DNA of 64,000 nucleotides from Litoribacterium kuwaitense (GTDB lineage: Bacteria > Bacillota > Bacilli > Bacillales > DSM-28697), in contig NZ_JAALFC010000006.1 in NCBI RefSeq assembly GCF_011058155.1, positions 1 to 64,000 of the forward strand, given 5' to 3'. This document shows positions 36,519 through 44,680 of this stretch, piece by piece. A program made the translations under genes and the position numbers. Below the pieces are notes generated by a model. That model searched no databases, was not told the origin of the DNA, and saw nothing but the letters and a program-made list of their open reading frames with translations. Within the stretch, counting starts at the first letter, position 1. The number at the start of each line of letters is the position of its first letter.

Positions 36519-37238
36519 TTAAGACAATCTATGAACCGACCAAATCGTTCCTTCAGGAGATCCGCCGCCTAAGTTTAAGTCGATCGTTAACCCATCTGAT
36601 TGATAAAGGATGCTAATGACGTCGCCTGCATTTAACTCAACATCTCCTTGTAAAATGACTTGACCATTTCCTAAAATTGCTCGTAATGTGAGAACTAAAG
36701 CAACGTTTACATTTAATAATGGGAATAGTCCTTCAACAAGGTTTGTAGGAGTAGGCGAAGTACGTTGGACGACGAATGATGGATTAATACCGCTACCAAG
36801 CGAGACTGAAAGTGCAGCCGTTGTCTGATAGCTAATAATCGCTTTAATGGAATATCTTCCAGTTGCAGGAACAGTGTATTCACCAGTCGTTGGGTTAAAG
36901 TCAGGTGATCCATAATAAGGACTTGTCACGGTCCAATTGTCTAATACAGTGTTAGCAGAAACAGTTGCGGGTGTTCTAGAGGCAGAAAAGCCAACACTCG
37001 TTATATCGCCTCCAGTAGGTCCGATGGGTCCAGTAGGCCCCGCATCACCTTGCGGTCCAGCAGGTCCAGTAGGCCCCGCGTCGCCTTGCGGTCCGGCAGG
37101 TCCAGTAGGTCCGGTAGGTCCTCTTTCTCCACCAGCGGGTCCAGGCGGTCCAGGTGGTCCTTGAGGCCCTCGTGATCCAACTCTTCCAGGTGGTCCAGTA
37201 GGCCCTCTCGAGCCACAACAGAAATCATCAAAGTCCAT
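36519..37238 (-). CDS. Collagen-like surface/exosporium protein (BclA-type architecture)
   Basis: About 239 residues. After a short N-terminus with a CC pair ([10 protein letters not shown]) come roughly 20 Gly-X-Y triplets ([16 protein letters not shown] repeated), then a C-terminal beta-rich domain of about 160 residues resembling the C1q/TNF-like trimerising head of Bacillus BclA proteins ([31 protein letters not shown]). Such proteins form hair-like filaments on spores. There is no signal peptide, consistent with mother-cell deposition (inference). The second ATG, 37238, is eight bases from GGGAGG. Confidence 0.85.
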   Translation of the reverse strand: MDFDDFCCGSRGPTGPPGRVGSRGPQGPPGPPGPAGGERGPTGPTGPAGPQGDAGPTGPAGPQGDAGPTGPIGPTGGDITSVGFSASRTPATVSANTVLDNWTVTSPYYGSPDFNPTTGEYTVPATGRYSIKAIISYQTTAALSVSLGSGINPSFVVQRTSPTPTNLVEGLFPLLNVNVALVLTLRAILGNGQVILQGDVELNAGDVISILYQSDGLTIDLNLGGGSPEGTIWSVHRLS

Positions 37239-37503
37239 GACCATGTCCTCCCTAATACGAATAAATAATTTATCCGCAGCGATTTAAAAAACTAAGGGTC
37301 TTGTTATAGCAAGACAAGATCATCTTATGAGCCGCAGAGCACAATGCTTGTGCCATTGTTCCAATAAAACAGAGAAAAGCAAGGAAAGATAATAATGAAA
37401 AAATAGGTGGAATATTACTATAGGACTTAATATTATTAGCGAATAAAAAAGACACCTGTCATGAGAGAAAGCAAATGATATTTAAGAGGTCGCCATTTTT
37501 ATG

Positions 37504-37532
37504 TTGACAAATATATCCATCATCGATAAGAT
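37504..37532 (+). promoter_or_regulatory. Promoter of comK
   Basis: TTGACA (37504-37509), 17 bases, TAAGAT (37527-37532), leaving a leader of about 35 bases. I did not find clear AAAA-N5-TTTT ComK boxes upstream, so autoregulation is unproven. The preceding 37245-37500 is AT-rich with small inverted repeats such as GTCTTG/CAAGAC. Confidence 0.65.
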
Positions 37533-37573
37533 AAAGATAGGTCGGAGGTACTAAATATTAAGGAGTGAATTTT

Positions 37574-38047
37574 TTGAAAAAACTATTTCCTTCGTCTATT
37601 TATAATATTCAATCTAAAGCCTTGGCTGTTTTTCCGGAAATATGCTCAAATGGACAATTATTCTCGAGAGTTTTGGAAGAGAATGCTGATTATTTGCTCG
37701 ATATCAAACCGTTCGATCTTGTAAGGCTTAGCTGTGAATATTATGGCAGTAGTTTACGTGGACGCCAGGACGGAACAAAAGCGTTATCGGGAATTACATA
37801 CAAACCTCCAATTGTTCTATCCACATCAGCTGACATTTATTTGTTCCCCACAACTTCACCATCATCAAGTCAATGTTGCTGGATTTCTTTTAAATGCATT
37901 GAAAAGATTAAACCCATTTCTAAAGAAGTATTTATTCAGTTTAATGAAAAAGAAAAATGGAGAGTAAATATCTCCCCATCCTCCTTGAAGACACAAATTA
38001 ATCGCATTACTCATTTGCGACAGTTAATGAACAATCGTGTGATTTAA
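37574..38047 (+). CDS. comK: ComK-family competence transcription factor
   Basis: A 157-residue ComK homologue. The conserved core LSCEYYGSSLRGRQDGTK...ITYKPPIVLS and LFPTTSPSSSQCCWIS corresponds to the DNA-binding region of B. subtilis ComK (RSCRFFGSSYAGRKAGT...HKPPIMV as I recall). ComK activates DNA-uptake genes. It ends about 35 residues before the B. subtilis protein, so the C-terminal MecA-contact tail may be missing. TTG 37574 follows TAAGGAGTG; the GTG at 37565 lies within that site. The stop overlaps the convergent cydB stop. Confidence 0.85.
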   Translation: MKKLFPSSIYNIQSKALAVFPEICSNGQLFSRVLEENADYLLDIKPFDLVRLSCEYYGSSLRGRQDGTKALSGITYKPPIVLSTSADIYLFPTTSPSSSQCCWISFKCIEKIKPISKEVFIQFNEKEKWRVNISPSSLKTQINRITHLRQLMNNRVI

Positions 38048-39078
38048 TCCTCTTGTTGCACATAACGTTTATCCTTCATGAATAACCTCCAAAACAAATA
38101 AAATCCAGGCACTAAAATAATTGAACCAACAATATACGTGACAAAAAGCGCACGAAATGTATTTGGGGTTGTAAAGCCAGAAGAGATTGTCACATCCGGA
38201 TAAATCATGTAGGGTAAGTGAGCATTTCCATAAGCATAGCTTGCAAGCACATATTGAAACACAGTCAAAAGGACAGCGGTTCGTGGCAGTATGACTGGCA
38301 CCGCACGATTTTTAGCGGTGATTAAAAGAGCATAACCGATCATGAAACAAGCTGTCGAAGCGAAGAGCCACAATTGATTGTCCCATAAGCCAGCATATAA
38401 CCATGGAGCCTCCGACCGAACGCTCCATACAATCCAAAGAGCAGAGACAAACGATAACGGACCGAGAATCAATGCGTTTTTTCGATATACGTCATACGCT
38501 GTGCGCGCTCCAGCAACGTTAGAATAATCTGCAAGCAGTAGCGCAGATAAAAAAAGCGTTGAAAAAACGGCGAATAAAATGAACGCGTAGATGCTAGGGC
38601 TTGTCAGTAATGCGTCAGGTAAAAGGGAAGGACGACCTTCAATAAAGCCAATGTAATTTCCATGAGTAATAGGTAAAACGAGGATTAGAAGCGCTGGAAT
38701 TAAAATACCAGACAATCCGGAGATCACTTCCAGCGTTCTTTTATACCTTGGGTGTGCTGATGCCGAAAAAACGAGAAACGCACTTCTCAATGCCAGTAAT
38801 AATACAATCATGCTTCCGGGAATCAATAGAACTGTCCCTAATGAGAAGGAAGCCCCTGGAAAAAAGCTAAACAGTGCGACGACAATCATGACAATAAATA
38901 CATTTGTAACTTTCCACGATGGAGAAAGGTATTTATTAGCAATGGTTGTCGCTCGCGTTTGAGGACGTTTTCTGTAAAGCATTGAATAAAAGCCTGACCC
39001 AAAATCAATTGTTCCAGCGACAGAGTACAAAACGACAAAACCCCAAAGTAAGGTAATTGCCAAGACATCGTCATTCAT
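38044..39078 (-). CDS. cydB: Cytochrome bd-type quinol oxidase subunit II (YthB/CydB-like)
   Basis: A 344-residue membrane protein with eight to nine helices, the partner of the subunit I gene upstream, which it overlaps by eight bases. The N-terminus LLWGFVVLYSVAGTIDFGSG and the interior PWLYAGLWDNQLWLFAS fit subunit II, which contributes to quinol oxidation and complex stability without haem ligands. Sequence style is closer to the YthAB group than to E. coli CydAB (judgement from memory). Confidence 0.85.
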   Translation of the reverse strand: MNDDVLAITLLWGFVVLYSVAGTIDFGSGFYSMLYRKRPQTRATTIANKYLSPSWKVTNVFIVMIVVALFSFFPGASFSLGTVLLIPGSMIVLLLALRSAFLVFSASAHPRYKRTLEVISGLSGILIPALLILVLPITHGNYIGFIEGRPSLLPDALLTSPSIYAFILFAVFSTLFLSALLLADYSNVAGARTAYDVYRKNALILGPLSFVSALWIVWSVRSEAPWLYAGLWDNQLWLFASTACFMIGYALLITAKNRAVPVILPRTAVLLTVFQYVLASYAYGNAHLPYMIYPDVTISSGFTTPNTFRALFVTYIVGSIILVPGFYLFWRLFMKDKRYVQQED

Positions 39079-40416
39079 GAGGTTGCCCTCCTTTTTGCGA
39101 AGCCAGAAGTGGTTCTAATGGGTTTCGCTTAAAATAATGGAAAAGAACAAGGATTACGGCAATGATTAAAATGACGTAGATGACTAAGAACGCCATAAAC
39201 ATTTCTGGCAGTCCAGCTGCGACCGTCACAGACTCAGACGTTTTCATCATTCGATAAATGACCCACGGTTGTCGACCAGAGCAGGCAAATATCCATCCTG
39301 TTTCAATTCCTATAAGCGCAATTGGGCCAGAAAAGACAAATCCCCATAATAGCCACTTTGGAAAGGGCTTTTTTTTCCGAATAAAATACATAATCGTTGC
39401 AAGTGCTGACCATGCAAGTAAAAAAACACCTGAAAAAACCATCGTATTGAAGAGGGTGTGTGAAAAAGAGGTGGCCACCATTCCTCGGGAAATGCGTTTA
39501 AGCCTAGCACTTCCTCATCAAATCGATTGTTGGCCAAAAAACTGAGTGCCCAAGGGATTTCAATGCCGAATTTGACTTCTTCTGATTCACGATCCGTATA
39601 CCCGCCAATAGAAAGTGGGGCATAGGTTGTCGTTTCAAACAAACCTTCAGCCGCAGCGAGTTTTTCAGGCTGCTCTTGATGAAGGTGTTGAGCTGATTCA
39701 TGGCCATTTAGACTTGTTAAAAATGAAAAAATCCCACCAGTAATGAGTGCCATCAGCAAAGCTCTTTGGTGAAAGCGACGAACCTTTTCATTTTGTCTGT
39801 TTTTGAGAAGCTTAAATGCAGCGATAGAAGCGATAAAAAAAGCGCCAGTCATAATCGCAGTTAAACCTACGTGTGTTGCAGTGACCAAAAAACTGGAGTT
39901 AAAAAAAGCCTTCCACGGGTCGACGTCCGTAATCTCTCCATTTACAAGAGAAAAACCAGCAGGTGTTCCCTCAAAAGCGTGCACATTTGTAATCAGGATC
40001 GCAGAAGCCAATGCACCGATCGCAACAAAGACAAGCGATATAATACGTTGGGTTGATGAGAGCCTGTCGGCCGCATAGACATAAATGGACATGAACAGCG
40101 CTTCGAGAAAAAAAGCAAACACTTCGATTTGAAAAGGCAAGGAAATAACTTTCCCAACAACCTCCATAAATCCAGGCCATAAGAGCGCGAGTTGAACACC
40201 AGCAATTGTGCCAGTCGGAATACCTACACCGAGTATGACGGCGAAGCCCCGAGTCCATCGATCTGCCATAATTGCATAATCTCGTTCACTCGTTTTTTGA
40301 TACAATAGTTCAGCGAGTAAAATCATGACAGGCAAACCGACACCAAGTGTTGCGAAGATAATGTGTACACCCATTGTCATGCCAAAGAGAGAACGGGCAA
40401 TCGTTAAATCTTCCAT
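39071..40416 (-). CDS. cydA: Cytochrome bd-type quinol oxidase subunit I (YthA/CydA-like, frameshifted)
   Basis: A haem-binding terminal oxidase subunit of about 448 residues reducing oxygen to water with quinol electrons. Seen: the N-terminal haem histidine in MTMGVHIIFATLGVG, GFMEVVGKVISLPFQIEVF, and the conserved GRQPWVIYRMMKT in the second frame. The Q-loop looks short, as in cyanide-insensitive relatives. The frame breaks after EEWWPPLF: the run at 39463-39467 (five A on the plus strand) needs a sixth to give LFSHTLFNTMVFSGVF. A missing base in the read is likely. Confidence 0.88.
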
Positions 40417-40618
40417 TTATCGTGACCTCTTTTCGTGAAGTTAAGCTTGGTGTGTTACAGTATGACTAATGCCGTTAACCTTTGATTGGTCATATCATTT
40501 GATAGAAACAGCGACTTTATTCACAAAGTCTGGAGATATGTTTCCATCAGCTATGAATATGATTGTGGATGTAGTAAACTAAAGTGGAAGATAGCAATAA
40601 TGAGGAGCTAATAAATGC

Positions 40619-41236
40619 ATGAGAGAATGGTTAGATGAAGTCAACATCTGGATAAATGAAGGAAATGTATCTCATTTTGTGGAACAATATGAAGCATACC
40701 CGGTGCTTGGCTTTCTCTTGCCTTTTATCGAAGCTTTTATTCCAATTCTTCCAGTGGTGCTGTTTGGTCTTGCGAATGCTCAAGCTTTTGGACTTTTACA
40801 AGGGTTTATTCTTTCGTGGACAGGCGCAACGGCTGGGGCGTTTTGCGTCTTTTTGATCGTTCGATCGCTTGGAGAAGCGCGATGGCTACGCTTTATTCGT
40901 GAGCAGAAAAATGTAAAAAAAATGACGCTGTGGGTCAAAGAACGTGGCTTCGGTCCACTATTCATCTTACTTTGTTTTCCATTTTCGCCGTCATCATTAA
41001 TTAATGTTGTGGCAGCCTTATCGCGGGTGAGTATCCATCAGTTTTTGTTAGCCCTCATGATGGGGAAAGCAATGATGTTTTTTTTAGTATCTTATATAGG
41101 TCATGATCTACAAGCGTTGATTACTCAGCCTATTAGAACAATTTCAGCATTACTTGCCATCACTATCTTATGGTACATTGGAAAGAGGATTGAAAAACGA
41201 TTGCAAATGAAGGTTGAACGCAGTCGTGAAAGGTAG
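40619..41236 (+). CDS. yhjE: TVP38/TMEM64 (DedA-like) membrane protein, YhjE-like
   Basis: A 205-residue membrane protein with about five hydrophobic segments and the VTT/DedA motifs: LPFIEAFIPILPVVLFGLAN, a GATAGAFCVF loop and FSPSSLINVVAALSRVSIHQF. DedA relatives include lipid flippases and scramblases. It precedes a sipV-like signal peptidase gene, the same pair as in B. subtilis. ATG 40619 is 11 bases from GAGGAG. It overlaps the open frame of the next gene. Confidence 0.85.
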   Translation: MREWLDEVNIWINEGNVSHFVEQYEAYPVLGFLLPFIEAFIPILPVVLFGLANAQAFGLLQGFILSWTGATAGAFCVFLIVRSLGEARWLRFIREQKNVKKMTLWVKERGFGPLFILLCFPFSPSSLINVVAALSRVSIHQFLLALMMGKAMMFFLVSYIGHDLQALITQPIRTISALLAITILWYIGKRIEKRLQMKVERSRER

Positions 41237-41261
41237 CGGGAAGGGAGTTACAAAAGAGCGT

Positions 41262-41831
41262 ATGGAAGAACAAGACCAACAAGACCAAAATCGACGTAAT
41301 GAAAAACAACGAAGTCAGTGGTTTGATTGGGTGAAAACCATTGGAATCGCTTTGATTGCAGCTTACATTATTCGAAGCTTTTTGTTTTCAAGCTATGTTG
41401 TTGAGGGAAGCTCTATGGAGCCAACGCTTCAAGATGGCAATTTGTTACTAATCAATAAAATTGGTTATACCATTGGGGATATTGAGCGTTTTGATGTGCT
41501 TGTCTTTCATTACAATGATAAAAATGATTATGTAAAGCGCGTCATTGGTCTTCCGGGAGATCATGTGGTCTATAAAAATGACCAACTCCTGATTAATGAA
41601 AAGCCACTTCCTGAGCCTTACTTGTCTGAGTTAAAAGAACAATCCCTTGGAAGATTAACTGGAGACATTGACCAGATTGTCCCTAAAGGAAGTTTGTTTG
41701 TTTTAGGTGACAACCGACGAGGAAGTTCAGACAGCCGTCATTTCGGTTTTGTACCAATTGATCATGTTGTTGGAGAAGTCAGTTTGCGTTTTTGGCCATT
41801 AAATCAGTTTGATTTTAATTTTCATTCATGA
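41262..41831 (+). CDS. sipV: Type I signal peptidase (prokaryotic, SipV/SipS type)
   Basis: A membrane serine-lysine protease that removes signal peptides. One N-terminal helix (TIGIALIAAYIIRSFLF) precedes the catalytic serine in GSSMEPTL and the catalytic lysine in YVKRVIGLPGD; the late GDNRRGSSDSRHFG box is present. It is distinct from the ER-type SipW encoded 5 kb downstream. The start is uncertain: ATG 41262 is 14 bases from AAGGGAG, while the frame opens at 41214 with a GTG at 41226. Confidence 0.9.
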   Translation: MEEQDQQDQNRRNEKQRSQWFDWVKTIGIALIAAYIIRSFLFSSYVVEGSSMEPTLQDGNLLLINKIGYTIGDIERFDVLVFHYNDKNDYVKRVIGLPGDHVVYKNDQLLINEKPLPEPYLSELKEQSLGRLTGDIDQIVPKGSLFVLGDNRRGSSDSRHFGFVPIDHVVGEVSLRFWPLNQFDFNFHS

Positions 41832-41889
41832 TGATGAGACGTACGCCGGGGAAACTCGGCGTATCACTCATATTGATCAAATGAGTGGA

Positions 41890-41931
41890 TTGACATTTTT
41901 ATAAAACATTGTATGATGCAATCGATTACAT
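41890..41931 (+). promoter_or_regulatory. Promoter with overlapping cre/LacI-type operator
   Basis: TTGACA (41890-41895), 16 bases, TATGAT (41912-41917). ATGCAATCGATTACAT (41916-41931) overlaps the -10 and likely start site and fits the cre consensus WTGNNARCGNWWWCAW at 15 of 16 positions; it also fits the general LacI-family form. It predicts catabolite repression of the Gfo/Idh-ThuA operon. Confidence 0.7.
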
Positions 41932-41960
41932 TTATAAGTTCGGAAAGGATGCGAGTATGT

Positions 41961-43013
41961 ATGACAGTAGAAAAATTGCGAGTAGGTATTGTTGGTAGTG
42001 GTGGTATAGCTAAAGCTGCACATATCCCTAACTACAAGAAGTTAGAAGACGCGGTTGTTTTAGCTGCTGTAAGTGATGTAGCAATCGAAAGAGCAGAAGA
42101 AGTGAAAGAAGAGTTTGGTTTTGAGGTTGCGTATAGCGATTATGAGGAAATGTTCCAGAAAGCAAATTTAGATATTGTTTCTATTTGTACCCCTAACAAA
42201 TTTCATGCACCTATTGCTGTGGCTGCCCTTAAAGCTGGCATTCATGTTCTTTGTGAAAAGCCGCCGGCAATGACTGTTGAAGAGGCTGAACAAATGAAGC
42301 AAGCTGCTGAGGACGCGGGCAAAATTTTAGCGTATGGCTTCCATTTCCGCCAGCAGCCACAAACGCAATTGCTCAAAAAATATATTCTTAACGGAGATTT
42401 GGGCCGCGTTTATGCAAGTAACGCGATTGCACTTCGTCGCCGCGGTATTCCAGGATGGGGCGTTTTTACAAACAAAGAACTGCAAGGTGGAGGTCCTTTA
42501 ATCGATATCGGTGTTCATATGCTTGACACGGCCTTATACTTAATGGGATATCCCGAGCCATCGGTCGTTATGGGTGCGACGTATGCAGAAATTGGCACAA
42601 GACAAGGTCCTGGCCTGATGGGTGCATGGGATTGGGAAAACTTCACAGTTGAAGACATGGCTCGTGGAATGATTCGTTTTAAAGATGGTGGTTCTTTAGT
42701 AGTAGAGAGTTCATTTGCAGCAAACATTGAAAAGAATGAAACGATGAACGTTAAGGTAATGGGGTCCCACGGAGGAGCTGACTTGTTCCCATTACATATT
42801 TTCCAAGAGAAGCACGGATCATTAACAGATACAAAACCAGCTTACTTGCAGGAGATCAACCCGTATGAAGAGCAAATACGCTTATATGTAGAAAGCATCC
42901 AAAACGGATCACTTTCCGATAAATTATGTTCAGCTGAACAAGGGGTGATCGTCCAAAAGATTATTAATGGATTGTATCAATCTGATGAAACTGGTGTGCC
43001 AGTTCAATTTTAA
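41961..43013 (+). CDS. Gfo/Idh/MocA-family oxidoreductase
   Basis: A 350-residue NAD(P)-dependent sugar or polyol oxidoreductase. Rossmann motif VGIVGSGGIAKAAHIPNY, catalytic lysine motif CEKPPAM, C-terminal GGPLIDIGVHMLDTALYLMG with the catalytic Asp/His. The start at ATG 41961 follows GAAAGGA; the frame opens 16 codons earlier inside the promoter. The ThuA gene lies 21 bases downstream, a pairing frequently found in carbohydrate degradation loci. Confidence 0.92.
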   Translation: MTVEKLRVGIVGSGGIAKAAHIPNYKKLEDAVVLAAVSDVAIERAEEVKEEFGFEVAYSDYEEMFQKANLDIVSICTPNKFHAPIAVAALKAGIHVLCEKPPAMTVEEAEQMKQAAEDAGKILAYGFHFRQQPQTQLLKKYILNGDLGRVYASNAIALRRRGIPGWGVFTNKELQGGGPLIDIGVHMLDTALYLMGYPEPSVVMGATYAEIGTRQGPGLMGAWDWENFTVEDMARGMIRFKDGGSLVVESSFAANIEKNETMNVKVMGSHGGADLFPLHIFQEKHGSLTDTKPAYLQEINPYEEQIRLYVESIQNGSLSDKLCSAEQGVIVQKIINGLYQSDETGVPVQF

Positions 43014-43034
43014 TTTTATGTGGGGGTAAATTCA

Positions 43035-43754
43035 ATGGCTATTCGAGTAACGATATGGAATGAATTTCGCCATGAGCAACAAAATGAACAGGTAAAAGAA
43101 GTGTACCCAGACGGAATCCATGAAGCGTTAGCCTCTTATTTAAACAAATGCAAAGGAATAACAACAAAAACAGCCACTTTGGATGAGCCGGAGCACGGGC
43201 TCACTGATGACGTTTTAGAGAATACTGATGTGCTTATTTGGTGGGGGCATACGGCTCACCATGAAGTAGACGATGCTGTTGTTGAAAAAGTGTACAATCG
43301 AGTTCATGCTGGTATGGGGCTTATCGCATTGCATTCAGCCCACTTTTCTAAGATTTTCAAAAAGCTAATGGGGACAACATGTGATCTAAAATGGCGTGAA
43401 GCCAATGATAAAGAACGTCTTTGGGTCACTGCGCCAAATCACCCTATTGCTCAAGGCATTGGTGACTATATCGAATTGCCAGCAGAGGAAATGTATGGTG
43501 AGTTCTTTGATATCCCTCAACCTGATCACGTCATTTTTACGAGCTGGTTCACAGGTGGGGAAGTTTTTAGAAGCGGATGTACATTTACAAGGAGTAACGG
43601 AAAGATTTTTTACTTCCGCCCTGGTCATGAAACATATCCAACTTACTATAATGAAGAAATTCTTCATGTGATTGAAAACGGTGTGCGCTGGGCTGCACCA
43701 GTAGATTGGAAAGACTTTAACTTCGGCAACGCACAACCCCTTGAAGATATGTAA
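43035..43754 (+). CDS. ThuA-domain protein (carbohydrate utilisation)
   Basis: A 239-residue class I glutamine-amidotransferase-like fold: [13 protein letters not shown] at the N-terminus, the [16 protein letters not shown] strand-loop, [14 protein letters not shown], and the C-terminal [15 protein letters not shown]. ThuA proteins take part in trehalose-type disaccharide catabolism with Gfo/Idh enzymes, probably acting on keto-sugars (family knowledge). ATG 43035 follows GTGGGGG. Same operon as the oxidoreductase upstream. Confidence 0.9.
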   Translation: MAIRVTIWNEFRHEQQNEQVKEVYPDGIHEALASYLNKCKGITTKTATLDEPEHGLTDDVLENTDVLIWWGHTAHHEVDDAVVEKVYNRVHAGMGLIALHSAHFSKIFKKLMGTTCDLKWREANDKERLWVTAPNHPIAQGIGDYIELPAEEMYGEFFDIPQPDHVIFTSWFTGGEVFRSGCTFTRSNGKIFYFRPGHETYPTYYNEEILHVIENGVRWAAPVDWKDFNFGNAQPLEDM

Positions 43755-43762
43755 ATGAAAAA

Positions 43763-43792
43763 AGAACCGGTCATTGGGAGCGGTTCTTTTTT
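43763..43792. terminator. Bidirectional terminator between thuA and the OsmC gene
   Basis: AGAACCG and CGGTTCT form a stem with an 11-base loop, flanked by an A run on the left and TTTTTT on the right, so it can serve both convergent genes. Confidence 0.85.
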
Positions 43793-43800
43793 AGGTGCAT

Positions 43801-44244
43801 TTAGTTTTCAATAACAATTTGGTTTACTTTTAATTGCACAGGTTGCGCTAACGTGTCACCGACAGGGCATGTCTGTTCAATAAAGGCAACAAATTCTTCC
43901 ACTTTTTCTTTTGGCGCATCCGTTTTAATATGAATGTTGTAGCGAATATCTGTATAACCTTTTCTAACATCGGCTTTTAATAAAAATCCGTCTGGATCAA
44001 GGTCTCCTTCAAGCTCTATCCAAAAATCACTAAACTCGATTTGAAATTTTTTAGCGTAAATTCTAGCCACAATCGCCTGGCATGCGCCAAGTGCCCCTAA
44101 AACAAGCTCTACTGGATTCATTCCTGTATCAGTTCCGCCTAAGTTTTTAGGCTCGTCCACAGTAATTTCAAAATTTCTTGATTTAACCTTTACTTGAACC
44201 CCGTCTTGTAAATGAGCAGTCGTTTTAAATACCGTTTTAGCCAT
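43801..44244 (-). CDS. OsmC/YhfA-family protein
   Basis: A 147-residue OsmC-fold protein. The family's redox cysteines are visible in LGALGACQAIVARIYA and IEQTCPVGDTL. Members reduce organic hydroperoxides or respond to osmotic and oxidative stress; this one is nearer the YhfA-type group than Ohr (judgement from motifs). The second ATG (44244) is ten bases from AGAGGG and matches the MAKTVFKTTA start; the first ATG is four bases away. Confidence 0.88.
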   Translation of the reverse strand: MAKTVFKTTAHLQDGVQVKVKSRNFEITVDEPKNLGGTDTGMNPVELVLGALGACQAIVARIYAKKFQIEFSDFWIELEGDLDPDGFLLKADVRKGYTDIRYNIHIKTDAPKEKVEEFVAFIEQTCPVGDTLAQPVQLKVNQIVIEN

Positions 44245-44611
44245 AATCATCTGACCCTCTTTCTTTGGAGTATAATTACACCTTCAGTATACCTCTTAAA
44301 TGTGAAACAATCTACATGTATTTGTGAAATGTTGAACAATTTTTTTACTAGAAGAAAGCTTAACAGATTTTTTACTCTCTTTTTCTATTTAACATTTGCT
44401 AAAGTTTTTAAACAAATATTAATTTGATATAACGAAGGATAGTAAGAAATGCTGATAAAATAAGGAGAGATTATTTTGTGCTTTATTAAGAACGATTTAA
44501 ACAATAATACAAAAGCGCAAACGTAAGTTATTTCAAGTATTAGCAAGTAAACACGGTGTTTATTGCTAAAAATGATCAAATTTGCCGAAAAATGATTGTT
44601 TTAACTATTCA
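44245..44611. other. Divergent intergenic region between the OsmC gene and the biofilm operon
   Basis: About 370 AT-rich bases. No gene, RNA or strong terminator seen. It must hold the OsmC-gene promoter; the tapA regulatory elements lie just to the right. Confidence 0.5.
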
Positions 44612-44653
44612 GTTCTATGGATATACTAAATGCGGTTGTTCTTAAAAGAGAAC
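44612..44653 (+). promoter_or_regulatory. tapA promoter with SinR operator
   Basis: GTTCTTAAAAGAGAAC (44638-44653) differs at two positions from the inverted-repeat SinR site GTTCTCTAAAGAGAAC known from B. subtilis, and keeps both GTTCT/AGAAC ends. It lies just after TATACT (44622-44627), the probable -10. A second half-site GTTCTAT (44612-44618) overlaps the -35/-10 spacer. Bound SinR would block initiation. Confidence 0.85.
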
Positions 44654-44680
44654 AATAGTGATCATGTTTTAAGAATTTAA

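Noticed and set aside
37000..37200. GC-rich tandem repeats
   Set aside because: They are Gly-X-Y codons of the collagen-like gene on the minus strand; the plus-strand proline-rich frame is a shadow.
37270..37455. 61-residue hydrophobic minus-strand frame upstream of the collagen-like gene
   Set aside because: No proper ribosome binding site at its GTG and no recognisable family; it lies in the regulatory region of comK and the collagen-like gene.
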